Assembly (NCBI GenBank): GCA_003818205.1
Contig: RPRQ01000007.1
Coordinates: 1 to 64,000 of the forward strand
Direction: 5' to 3'
Origin: Bacteroidales bacterium
GTDB lineage: Bacteria; Bacteroidota; Bacteroidia; Bacteroidales; Tenuifilaceae
Length of the DNA: 64,000 nucleotides
A program made the position numbers and the translations under genes. How positions within the stretch are numbered: the first letter of the stretch is position 1; each line of letters begins with the position of its first letter. Below are positions 25,537 through 33,984 of the stretch, one piece after another. The notes beneath the pieces were generated by a model. It saw only the letters and a program-made list of their open reading frames with translations, had not been told where the DNA came from and did no database searches.

Positions 25537-26955
25537 ATGAATTTACTAAAGATAGCTTGGCGAAATCTCTGGCGGAATAAAAGGCGAACGGCCATTACTG
25601 CTTCATCCATACTGTTTGCAGTTTTCTTCGCAATCATTATGAGGGCTCAGCAGTTGGGTTCTTATGGGCATATGATTAAGAATGCCATAGAATCCTACTC
25701 TGGCTTTATACAAATACAGCACGAAAATTATCAGGACGATCCATCGCTTGAAAATACGTTTGATTGCCCCGAGGAGCTGATTAGTAATCTTGAGAAAGTA
25801 CAGGGCGTTAAAGCAGTTGTACCAAGAGTCGAGACCTTTGCCATGACTTCAACAGGAACTCTTACAAAGGGTACGCTTGTTATTGGAATTGATCCTGAAA
25901 AAGAGCAAAAGTTATCGAATCCCGAAAACCTGCTTGTTCGATATAGAATCACTCCTGATGTGATTGCTAGGTTAAAAGAAAAGAATCAAATCCCCAAAGA
26001 GATTATTGATAAGCTAAATGGGTTGATTAATAATTCCTACACAAGCACTGGCACAATTGCCATGAATCTTGAAATAGATAAGGAGTTAAATAAAGAATAT
26101 TTGGATATTATCGCCTCAGCAAGCCAATTTCCTGGAAAATACCTTACAAAAGATGACATAGGAGTATTGGTCAGTGATAGACTTTCGAAGTATTTAATTA
26201 TATCAATTGGCGATACATTGGTTCTCATGGGCCAAGGATTCCATGGTTCAACTGCTGCAGGTCTTTATCCTGTTCGGGGTATAGTCAAATTCGCTAACCC
26301 CGAATTGGATAATAAGTTAATATATATGACACTACCCGTTGCTCAAAGCTTTGCTAGCTTAGGAAGCAATGTAACAACAATAGCAATCAATTTGAACGAC
26401 AACTCCGATGAGGGGATGATTGCCATGCAAGCCACGCTAAAAGGAATGATTTTAAGCAAGGAGTTGACGGTTAAGACTTGGAAAGAGTTCAATAAAATTC
26501 TGATGCAGCAAATCGATAGCGATAATCAAACAGGTAAGGCATTTCTCGCCTTGTTATATTTCATTATTTTCTTTGGAATTTTTGGAACGGTATTAATGAT
26601 GATACATGAGCGATACCATGAATTTGGGGTTGTTGTATCAATTGGCATGAAAAAAACTAAGCTGATGTTCATCATAGTTTTCGAGATGTTTTTTATTGGG
26701 GTTATCGGAGTTTTATCAGGCATGTTAATCAGTTTACCGGTTCTTTACTACTATCATTTTAACCCGTATCGTCTTACAGGAGATATGGCTCAAATAATTG
26801 AGGATATGGGATTCGAAGCAATAATGCCTCTTGCATGGATCGATACGTATATTCTATGGCAAGGATTTGTAGTTATCTTAATGGTTATACTCTCGTGTAT
26901 CTATCCTTTACGAAAGGTTATGAAATTAAAGGAATCGGAGGCGTTAAGGGCATAA
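25537..26955 (+). CDS. FtsX/LolCE-type ABC transporter permease, first subunit
   Basis: 472 residues. The N-terminus, MNLLKIAWRNLWRNKRRTAI, is the cytoplasmic entry helix typical of MacB/LolC/LolE permeases, followed by one membrane helix. A large periplasmic domain covers about 45-330 and contains VPRVETFAMTSTGT and VIGIDPEKE. Three C-terminal helices (about 335-360, 375-405, 430-455) form the FtsX domain, which ends PLRKVMKLKESEALRA. The conserved ERYHEFGVVVSIGMKK coupling helix is present. It shares design but not close identity with the next gene, so the pair may form a heterodimer with the ATPase at 28532. It starts 21 bp after the LolA-like gene. Confidence 0.92.
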   Translation: MNLLKIAWRNLWRNKRRTAITASSILFAVFFAIIMRAQQLGSYGHMIKNAIESYSGFIQIQHENYQDDPSLENTFDCPEELISNLEKVQGVKAVVPRVETFAMTSTGTLTKGTLVIGIDPEKEQKLSNPENLLVRYRITPDVIARLKEKNQIPKEIIDKLNGLINNSYTSTGTIAMNLEIDKELNKEYLDIIASASQFPGKYLTKDDIGVLVSDRLSKYLIISIGDTLVLMGQGFHGSTAAGLYPVRGIVKFANPELDNKLIYMTLPVAQSFASLGSNVTTIAINLNDNSDEGMIAMQATLKGMILSKELTVKTWKEFNKILMQQIDSDNQTGKAFLALLYFIIFFGIFGTVLMMIHERYHEFGVVVSIGMKKTKLMFIIVFEMFFIGVIGVLSGMLISLPVLYYYHFNPYRLTGDMAQIIEDMGFEAIMPLAWIDTYILWQGFVVILMVILSCIYPLRKVMKLKESEALRA

Positions 26956-27022
26956 AAACAAGTGGTTAAAGTGTCTTGATATAAGTACTCTCGGCACATT
27001 AATTACTCTAATTATTAAAACT

Positions 27023-28444
27023 ATGATACTTTCAATTAGCTGGAAAAATGTTTGGCGAAATAAAACCAGGAGTTTGGTTGTTGTCATTTCTCTTGTGCTT
27101 GGTATTTTCGGTGGTATAATGGCATTAGGGATTATGCAGGGTTGGCTTGCCCAGCGAGTTCATGATGGCATTTACAAAGAGGTATCTCATGCTCAAATTC
27201 ATAACCCACAGTTCATGCTCAATGAGGAGTTGCAGCACACTATTATTAATTACGATAAGGTGGTTGCCGTTTTAGACACCATGAAAGGGGTTGTTGCATA
27301 CTCACAAAGGGTTAAAGTATTTTCAATGGTTCAAAGCGATTGGGCCGCAACAGGATTAGTTATAAAAGGAATAGATCCGGACAAGGAGAAAACTGTAACC
27401 GAAATATATCAAACACTTGTTGAGGGTGAATATTTTGGTGGAAATCATAAAATCCCTTCAATTATAATTGGAAGCAAAGCAGCAGAATCGTTAAAGCTGC
27501 TTAACTATCAGGTCACAAAAGAAAAAATTGATTCTATCAACACAGATATATTCCCTCAAGTTCTAATCGAGAAGCTCAAAAGAATTGGCGATAAACGATT
27601 TCGCAAGGATAAGGATTTTAGGTTAGCATTAAAAGAGGCTCTAAGCCCTGAGGAGTTTGAAGTGCATTCTGAATCGTTGATAAAATATTTTTCATTCTAT
27701 CGAATGAATACAAGCCTTAGGATAACCATTCAGGATAAAAATGGTGTAATTCAGAACCCCGTTTTCAAGGTTAGAGGAATATATAAAACTAGCAATTCGA
27801 TGTATGATGGGATGTTTGCTTTTGTTGATAGGAAGCAGCTTAACCAGTATACAGAGCTGAATGATAACGAAATTCATGAAATAGCCATAATTAGTAACGA
27901 TAATGAAAGTGGAGCGAAAGTAGGGGATAAGCTAGCGGAATATATTCCTGAGAACAGCACGATGTCGTGGATTAAGTTATCCCCTGAAATTGCCATGTTT
28001 AATGAATTTAGCGCAATTATGGGATATATCTACGTTGGGATTATCCTTTTTGCATTAGCATTTGGAATTATAAATACGATGATGATGTCGGTATTAGAAC
28101 GCTTTAAAGAGCTAGGGATGCTTATGGCCATTGGGATGAATAGATTTAAAGTTTTTGGAATGATAATGCTCGAATCCGTATTTCTTTCTCTTACAGGAGG
28201 GCTTTTAGGTATGTTAATTAGCGGAATTGTGGTGAGCGTCTTAAGCAGAACAGGAATCAACTTTGGAATGTGGGCAGAGGGCTTAGAGGCTATTGGTTAT
28301 TCATCTATGATTTATCCAATTGTAACAATAACGAATTACATATCAATTGCCATTCTTGTTGTTATCACTGGTATGGTGGCCTCTATTTGGCCTGCTCGAA
28401 GAGCGCTTAAGTTAAATCCTGCAGAAGCATTAAGGACAGAATAA
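27023..28444 (+). CDS. FtsX/LolCE-type ABC transporter permease, second subunit
   Basis: 473 residues with the same plan as its neighbour: MILSISWKNVWRNKTRSLVVV before the first helix, a large periplasmic domain (about 45-330) with VKGIDPDKE, and three C-terminal helices. The coupling segment is ERFKELGMLMAIGMNRFK, and the end WPARRALKLNPAEALRTE is the classic MacB/LolE tail. A 67-bp gap separates it from the first permease, and an 87-bp gap with a small inverted repeat precedes the ATPase gene. Two permeases plus one ATPase match the LolCDE stoichiometry. The cargo is unknown. Confidence 0.92.
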   Translation: MILSISWKNVWRNKTRSLVVVISLVLGIFGGIMALGIMQGWLAQRVHDGIYKEVSHAQIHNPQFMLNEELQHTIINYDKVVAVLDTMKGVVAYSQRVKVFSMVQSDWAATGLVIKGIDPDKEKTVTEIYQTLVEGEYFGGNHKIPSIIIGSKAAESLKLLNYQVTKEKIDSINTDIFPQVLIEKLKRIGDKRFRKDKDFRLALKEALSPEEFEVHSESLIKYFSFYRMNTSLRITIQDKNGVIQNPVFKVRGIYKTSNSMYDGMFAFVDRKQLNQYTELNDNEIHEIAIISNDNESGAKVGDKLAEYIPENSTMSWIKLSPEIAMFNEFSAIMGYIYVGIILFALAFGIINTMMMSVLERFKELGMLMAIGMNRFKVFGMIMLESVFLSLTGGLLGMLISGIVVSVLSRTGINFGMWAEGLEAIGYSSMIYPIVTITNYISIAILVVITGMVASIWPARRALKLNPAEALRTE

Positions 28445-28456
28445 AAAATATGTATT

Positions 28457-28508
28457 ACACGGAAGTCCACAAAGAAATAAAAGTGTGTCATAGAGAGAAT
28501 TCTCCGTG
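28457..28508. repeat. Small inverted repeat between permease and ATPase genes
   Basis: ACACGGA (28457-28463) and TCCGTGT (28502-28508) bracket an AT-rich spacer with CACAAAG and GTGTGTCA words. It belongs to the CCACGGAG/CTCCGTGG type of dispersed repeat seen elsewhere in the window, here without the 11-bp ends of the MITE family. It may lower readthrough into the ATPase gene. Confidence 0.45.
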
Positions 28509-28531
28509 TTAAATCTTCAAAATATTAGACT

Positions 28532-29227
28532 ATGAACGTAATCGAACTCAAAAACGTAGAAAAGGTTTACAACGACTCTGAAATTAAGGTGCATGCAGTA
28601 AGAGGTGTTGATCTAACATTTGAACAGGGCGAGTTTACTGCCATCGTTGGACCATCCGGCTCTGGTAAAACAACATTACTTAATATGCTTGGGGGGCTCG
28701 ATAAACCAACCTCCGGTGAGATTATTATTGGCGGGACAAAAGTAAGCGAGCTTAAAGGATCGAAGCTTATTGATTTTAGGCTTCATAATATTGGATTTGT
28801 ATTCCAATCGTACAATCTAATCCCTGTACTAAGCGCAAAAGAAAATGTTGAGTTTATTATGGAGATGCAGGGAGTTCCAAGCAAGCAAAGATACCTGAGG
28901 GCAAAAGAGTTACTAGAATCTGTCGGATTAGGCGATAGGCTTGATAGTCGACCCAATAAACTATCGGGAGGTCAACAGCAACGGGTCGCAGTTGCAAGGG
29001 CTTTAGCATCAAAACCAAAGTTTATCCTTGCCGATGAACCCACAGCAAACTTAGATACTAAATCGACTGAAAATCTTCTCGATATAATGGAGAAATTGAA
29101 TCATGACGCGGGTATGACTTTTATCTTTTCGACACACGATCAAAGGGTTGTTAATAAAGCACATCGGGTAATTCTTTTAGAAGATGGTGTTGTTACCAGC
29201 GATGAGCGTCAAACACCTCATCAATAG
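28532..29227 (+). CDS. LolD/MacB-type ABC transporter ATP-binding protein
   Basis: 231 residues. Walker A GPSGSGKTT is at 40-48, Q-loop FVFQSYNLIPVLSA at about 89-102, signature LSGGQQQRVAVARAL at about 144-158, Walker B FILADEPTANLD at about 166-177, and the switch His in FSTHDQRV near 199. This is the MacB/LolD subfamily, which powers FtsX-type permeases without moving substrate through the membrane domain itself. It would drive the two permeases just upstream. It ends 22 bp before the start chosen for the next gene. Function as the ATPase of the export operon is well supported by context. Confidence 0.95.
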   Translation: MNVIELKNVEKVYNDSEIKVHAVRGVDLTFEQGEFTAIVGPSGSGKTTLLNMLGGLDKPTSGEIIIGGTKVSELKGSKLIDFRLHNIGFVFQSYNLIPVLSAKENVEFIMEMQGVPSKQRYLRAKELLESVGLGDRLDSRPNKLSGGQQQRVAVARALASKPKFILADEPTANLDTKSTENLLDIMEKLNHDAGMTFIFSTHDQRVVNKAHRVILLEDGVVTSDERQTPHQ

Positions 29228-29249
29228 CTATTATAAAACCTTAGTGCTT

Positions 29250-29687
29250 ATGAAAAAGTTTGACTTTTACTACAAGTGGCTGCTGTTCGATTGCTATATG
29301 GTAATCTTTGTAGGGCTATTCATTGCTTTCATGAAGGCAACCCCGCTCTTTATTTTTGATAAATTTATGAATCCCTATTTTTGGGAAGCAGGAAAATCCA
29401 TCGATACAGGCACTTTAGAATTTCAAAAGTTTACATACAGCTTGCTAGGTGCCTGTATGTCTGTATGGGGAGTTTTAATGCTTTTTATTGTGAAGAATAG
29501 TTTTATTAAGCGGGAGAGGTGGGCAAGAAACAGTCTTCTATTTTCGCTCTTAGTTTGGTTTCCCATTGATGAATTTTTTTCGATTTACTACGGGGTCTAT
29601 TTTAATGCAATTTTTAATATTCCGTTTTTATTGATGTTATTAATACCTCTATTGCTAACACGGAAAGAATTTGAACTGGCAAAATAG
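29250..29687 (+). CDS. Small integral membrane protein of the export operon, unknown function
   Basis: 145 residues from the ATG at 29250. The frame is open back to 29184, which would overlap the ATPase gene, but the inner start MKKFDFYYKWLLF fits a membrane protein N-terminus. Four hydrophobic segments are visible (about 12-30, 60-80, 98-112 and 120-135), with charged loops such as KNSFIKRERWARN. I recognise no family. It lies between the ATPase and barrel genes with short gaps, so it is cotranscribed and may be an accessory subunit of the exporter. Confidence 0.75.
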   Translation: MKKFDFYYKWLLFDCYMVIFVGLFIAFMKATPLFIFDKFMNPYFWEAGKSIDTGTLEFQKFTYSLLGACMSVWGVLMLFIVKNSFIKRERWARNSLLFSLLVWFPIDEFFSIYYGVYFNAIFNIPFLLMLLIPLLLTRKEFELAK

Positions 29688-29716
29688 ATTGTTTTTTTAA
29701 CAGTGAGATTTATTCA

Positions 29717-30874
29717 ATGAAAAGTGCACTGACCATAATACTATCAGCTCTTAGCTTGATCTTCGTTCAGGCCCAAGAGCCATCAAAATTAGATTTTAAA
29801 GGGTACATCAAGGATATTCAAAATGTGTTTATACCAAAACCCGATTCAATACCTTGGTTTTCCGATAATACTTTTGAGAATAGGCTTGAGCTTAAGTACT
29901 ATCCAAAAAGCTGGTTAACCGCAGATATTCAGGTAAGGAATCGATTTATGTATGGTGATTTTGTAAAGACAATACCTAACTATAAAGATTACATCGATCA
30001 GCATATGGGATACTTTGATATGTCGAAGCAGTGGGGAAACAATAAATCGTTCATTGCACTAAGTGAGATTGACAGAATGAATGTATTGATGACCTTCGAT
30101 AAGTGGCAAATCACTTTAGGTCGTCAACGGGTGAACTGGGGTATTGACCTAATATGGAATCCCAATGACATTTTTAACACCTACTCATATTTTAATTTTG
30201 AGTACGCTGAGCGACCCGGAGCTGATGCTATAAGTATAAAATACTATACAGGAAGTTCATCATTTGCTGAAGTGGTTTATCAACCCGAAGATAATTTCGA
30301 TAACACCTCTTTTGCTGGTCTCTATCGTTTCAATACCCATGAGTACGACATACAGGTTATATGTGGTAAAATGAAAACTGATTTGGTAGCGGGCTTAGGC
30401 TGGAGTGGTCGACTTGGAAAAACAGCATTCAGGGGTGAGGCAAGTTACTTTCGACCCTACAAAGCCTTTTCGGATTCAAGAGGGGTATTGGTATCATCAA
30501 TCTCGATTGATTACTCGTTTACTAATACGCTATATATACAGGGAGGGTTCTTGTTCAATTCAAATGGGGCAACCAAGAATATATCAAGCCTAGATTTATT
30601 TGGTCAACAAGCAGCTAGTCCAAAAACCTTAAGCAAGGGGCGATATAATTTTTTTGCTCAGGCATCGGGTCAGCTAACGCCATTGATTACACCTGGAATT
30701 GCTATAATGTTCAACCCCTCCGATTATTCGACATTTGCTAGCCCATCGGTTACAATTTCTGTTGCCCAAAACTTTGACCTAAGCGCAATAGGAATGCTCT
30801 TTTTGGGTAATAGAAATACAGAGTACGAGAATATTGGGCAGATGGTGTATTTAAAGTTTAAGTGGAGTTTTTAA
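29717..30874 (+). CDS. Outer-membrane beta-barrel protein, DUF1302-like, of the export operon
   Basis: 385 residues with a signal peptide (MKSALTIILSALSLIFVQAQ). The rest alternates amphipathic strands and ends in MVYLKFKWSF, a barrel-type terminal strand. The segment LGRQRVNWGIDLIWNPNDIFN resembles the GRQ.I.WG...WNPND motif of DUF1302-type barrels that sit beside lipid or hydrocarbon transport genes in other phyla. As last gene of the tetR operon it would give the system an outer-membrane component, next to a LolA-like carrier and a LolCDE-like pump. The exact family is not certain. Its stop is only 13 bp from the stop of the convergent PAS gene, which leaves no room for a terminator. Confidence 0.75.
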   Translation: MKSALTIILSALSLIFVQAQEPSKLDFKGYIKDIQNVFIPKPDSIPWFSDNTFENRLELKYYPKSWLTADIQVRNRFMYGDFVKTIPNYKDYIDQHMGYFDMSKQWGNNKSFIALSEIDRMNVLMTFDKWQITLGRQRVNWGIDLIWNPNDIFNTYSYFNFEYAERPGADAISIKYYTGSSSFAEVVYQPEDNFDNTSFAGLYRFNTHEYDIQVICGKMKTDLVAGLGWSGRLGKTAFRGEASYFRPYKAFSDSRGVLVSSISIDYSFTNTLYIQGGFLFNSNGATKNISSLDLFGQQAASPKTLSKGRYNFFAQASGQLTPLITPGIAIMFNPSDYSTFASPSVTISVAQNFDLSAIGMLFLGNRNTEYENIGQMVYLKFKWSF

Positions 30875-30887
30875 AAGCAAATATCTA

Positions 30888-33407
30888 TTATTCTGCATTC
30901 TCAAGTAAGGCTATTCCCGAAAACCCTATCAATTTTGAGTTCAGGCTTTTAGGGGTAGCCCAAATTTGTAATACCTGTCCGTTCCCGTTTATAGGTTTTG
31001 CCTCAAGCCGTATGGCTGTGGAGCTTTCTTTCCGAATTAAGCGGTCGCGTAAAACGCTCATCAGGAATAGCTCTGTTTCGGGGAATAGATTCCGAAGCAG
31101 GATGCCCTTGGCAATATCCTCCTTGTTCAGGTTAAAGTATTTGCAACCTGCTTGGTTAAGGAATTCGAGCCTTCCGGTAAGCGAAACCTCAAAAACGATA
31201 TGAGGAAGCATATCCGTCAGCTCTCGGAAATGCAATTCGTTACGGACTAGTTGATTCTGGGTTTTTTCCCGTTCGTAGGAGAAGGAGATGAGGTTGGCAA
31301 TGGTTTTAAGGAGTTCAATTTCGAGCCGATCCCACTCCTTGGGGACGTTGCAATCGTCGAACCCGATAAATCCGAAGAGGTTGTACTCTACCTGAAGAGG
31401 GAATATTAGGCAGGATTTGGTACCCTGCGATATCATCAGCTCGGCAAGGTCTGAGGGCATATCGGTAAGGAAATCTTTTGAGAAGTAGTACTCCTTCCCC
31501 TCAATCCACTCAAGGATCATATCAAGGGGTACATTTTGTAAACTATCCTTTTGGTGTTCAATGCCATCATTACACCACTCGAAGGTATTGGTGGTGGTTT
31601 TCTGGTTGGGGCTATTCTCGAATATGTATATTCGGCTTGTATTGGTAAACTGTCCAAGTTTAATGATTACCTCATTGATTTTAGTTTGGAAATCTTCGTT
31701 GGTGTTCAGTATATAAGAGATTTCTGAAAGAAGCTCATTTAAGGCGAGGTTTTGCATCAGCTCCTCTTTATGACGGATATGCTCCATCTCCACCTCTTTT
31801 TGGAAAGTTATATCGCTAATGGTTCCTGTGATTCGGAGTATTTTACCTATAGTATTTCGCTGTGTTTTATTCTTGGATTGAATCCATATATAGTTGCCGT
31901 TCTTTTTCTTCATCCGGAATATCAGCTCAAGGGAGTCGCCCATCTTTTTAAATGTTTCAATCTTTGTTGAAACATTTAGAATATCATCGGGGTGTATCAT
32001 TCCCATCCAAGCCTCTTGGGTGGGCTCTATCTCCCAGGGCATATATCCTAGTAGCTGAAAGACCATGGGGGAGAAATACTTCTCGTTAAGTTCTGTATCG
32101 ATATCCCAGATGCCAACCCTACCTGCATTTAAGGCGAGTTTTAATCGCTCATCGCTTTTTTCGAGCTTGTTGCGCGAGGTTTGGCTTTCAGTAATGTCTT
32201 TTACGGTTATGGCCAGTTTAATGCCTGTGTTCGTTTCAATCGAGAAGATGGTGTTCTGGATGATTTTTCGTTCGCCGTTAAATAGCGTTAGCTGGGTTTC
32301 AAATATTTTACCCTCCCAAGGATTGGTTCCTGTATGGGCCAGCTTATCGAAAATATCCTTGAAATTTTTTAGGTACGATTGTAACCCCTCCGAACCGATT
32401 GAGAGCATATCCTGAACATCCCATAAATGATGCCCTAGCGTTTGGTTTCGCTTAATCAACGTTATCTTTTCTTGGGCAGGATTCCATTCACGGATTATCC
32501 CATCCTGATCAATAATGATCAGCCCATCGTGGGTGTTTGAGATTAAACCCTCAAGGGTTTTACGGGTTTCATCCTTCTCAATCTCAAGCCGTTTTTTCTC
32601 ATCGATGTTCATGTTCACGCCCACCATGCGAACGGGTATCCCAAGTTTGTCCCATTCAACAACCTTTCCGATACACCAAAGCCAAACGTAAGTTCCCTTT
32701 TTCGAGAGGGCAAGGTATTCCTGCTGAAATGTATTCAGTTCGCCCTTTTTTATCCTCTCCTCGATATTATCGAATAAGGGTTGAAAATCGGGGTGAATAA
32801 GGCTGAGCCATTTCTGGTAGGTGGTCTTAAACTCATTCGGTTTATAACCAAGCAGGGTGAAAGATTCCTCGCTGATATAGGCTTCGCTTGCTCGGAAGTT
32901 GAACTCCCATACGCCCTGATCAGCACCCTTGAGCGCAAGTTGAAGTCTGGCCTCCTCCTCGGATAAGGACGATACCCTTTTCTCCTCGGGCTTGTTGATA
33001 TCCACTAGCATCATTAAAAGCGAGGAGGCTCCTTTCCAGATGCACCTTTTTACCCTGGGAGCATACCAGGTATCAGATCCGCTTTTGGTTGCAACCTTAA
33101 CGAGCAGCTGATCAGCTGCATTTTTACGTGTTGATACCGCCATGGCAAGAAAATTGCGAAGCGGAGTCTGCTGATTTGTGGTAAAAAGATCGTCAACCGA
33201 TTTGGTCGATAGCTCTTTAGAGGTAAACCCGAAATTCTTAATGGCTTTACGATTTGCATAAACGACCATATTGTCCGATACTACTACGAGCAGCTCGTTG
33301 CTACCATCGAGGAATGATTTTAGCAATAAATCGAGCACCTTGGTGTTCTCTTTTATCAAGTTCGAAAACTGTTTCCCTCGTTCCACCCTTTTTTTACCTG
33401 TGTCCAT
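30888..33407 (-). CDS. Multi-PAS/GAF sensory protein without an output domain
   Basis: 839 residues, apparently soluble. Domains in order: PAS (about 30-135), PAS with PAC (about 150-272; GVWEFN...YLALSKKGTYVWLWCIGKVVEW), PAS (about 280-412; DGLIIIDQDGIIREWNPAQEK), PAS/PAC (about 420-545; GIWDIDTEL...HPDD), GAF (about 575-715; CLIFPLQVEYNLFGFIGFDD) and a last PAS (about 725-835; FRELTDMLPHIVFEVSLTG). No histidine kinase, GGDEF or other effector follows, and the protein stops right after the last PAS core. Such chains in Bacteroidota usually lead into a kinase, so the gene is either a stand-alone adaptor or has lost its 3' end. It is divergent from the XRE gene 132 bp away. Confidence 0.85.
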   Translation of the reverse strand: MDTGKKRVERGKQFSNLIKENTKVLDLLLKSFLDGSNELLVVVSDNMVVYANRKAIKNFGFTSKELSTKSVDDLFTTNQQTPLRNFLAMAVSTRKNAADQLLVKVATKSGSDTWYAPRVKRCIWKGASSLLMMLVDINKPEEKRVSSLSEEEARLQLALKGADQGVWEFNFRASEAYISEESFTLLGYKPNEFKTTYQKWLSLIHPDFQPLFDNIEERIKKGELNTFQQEYLALSKKGTYVWLWCIGKVVEWDKLGIPVRMVGVNMNIDEKKRLEIEKDETRKTLEGLISNTHDGLIIIDQDGIIREWNPAQEKITLIKRNQTLGHHLWDVQDMLSIGSEGLQSYLKNFKDIFDKLAHTGTNPWEGKIFETQLTLFNGERKIIQNTIFSIETNTGIKLAITVKDITESQTSRNKLEKSDERLKLALNAGRVGIWDIDTELNEKYFSPMVFQLLGYMPWEIEPTQEAWMGMIHPDDILNVSTKIETFKKMGDSLELIFRMKKKNGNYIWIQSKNKTQRNTIGKILRITGTISDITFQKEVEMEHIRHKEELMQNLALNELLSEISYILNTNEDFQTKINEVIIKLGQFTNTSRIYIFENSPNQKTTTNTFEWCNDGIEHQKDSLQNVPLDMILEWIEGKEYYFSKDFLTDMPSDLAELMISQGTKSCLIFPLQVEYNLFGFIGFDDCNVPKEWDRLEIELLKTIANLISFSYEREKTQNQLVRNELHFRELTDMLPHIVFEVSLTGRLEFLNQAGCKYFNLNKEDIAKGILLRNLFPETELFLMSVLRDRLIRKESSTAIRLEAKPINGNGQVLQIWATPKSLNSKLIGFSGIALLENAE

Positions 33408-33539
33408 GCTAAATCAGTTCTAAAATACAATCGACTAATATAATAAAATGTTGAAGTTTTAGGTAATTTTCCCAAGGATTTTACAATAATCTACTATTTT
33501 TGTTTTTTTGTATAGAACCTTTTTGAAAAAAGTTTTACT

Positions 33540-33938
33540 ATGTCGGAGAATGAGAGGTTAAAGGAGATACGTAAATTATTAAATTTTACTCAGCGGGAGT
33601 TTTCTGACGCCCTTGATATTAAGCAGGGTTCATACTCAGATGTTGAGCGGGGCAAGGCCGGTATTTCGGCAGTTTTACTTAAAAATTTAATCCGCAGATT
33701 TCGGATTAATCCGCTATGGCTTTGCGAAGGCGAAGGGGAGATGTTTATCGATACCTCTAGCGGAATATCAATCAGCCCTAACCAAATTAATCTGAGTAAT
33801 AAAGGTAAGAGTTCACCTAAAGAGGCAGATAATGAGCTGAATACAATACAGCTTGAGCAGATAAAACATCTCGAACAGCAGCAGGAGAATCTCGAAAACC
33901 TGAAATCGATTATTGATTTTTTGAAGAAGGAAGAGTAG
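33540..33938 (+). CDS. XRE-family helix-turn-helix regulator with C-terminal coiled coil
   Basis: 132 residues. Residues 5-65 are a Cro/C1-type domain (RLKEIRKLLNFTQREFSDALDIKQGSYSDVERGKAGIS), followed by the RFRINPLWLCEGEGEMF segment common to phage-like and Bacteroidota XRE regulators. The C-terminus (about 98-130) is a Leu/Glu/Gln-rich coiled coil (IKHLEQQQENLENLKSIIDFL), likely for oligomerisation. It is divergent from the PAS sensor and could regulate it. The ATG is 37 bp downstream of a TATTTTTG box (33495-33502) without a clear -33 element. Confidence 0.88.
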   Translation: MSENERLKEIRKLLNFTQREFSDALDIKQGSYSDVERGKAGISAVLLKNLIRRFRINPLWLCEGEGEMFIDTSSGISISPNQINLSNKGKSSPKEADNELNTIQLEQIKHLEQQQENLENLKSIIDFLKKEE

Positions 33939-33984
33939 AAATTTAGCGCAATAAGAGTTAATGCTAAAGGAAGAGTTAGCTATT

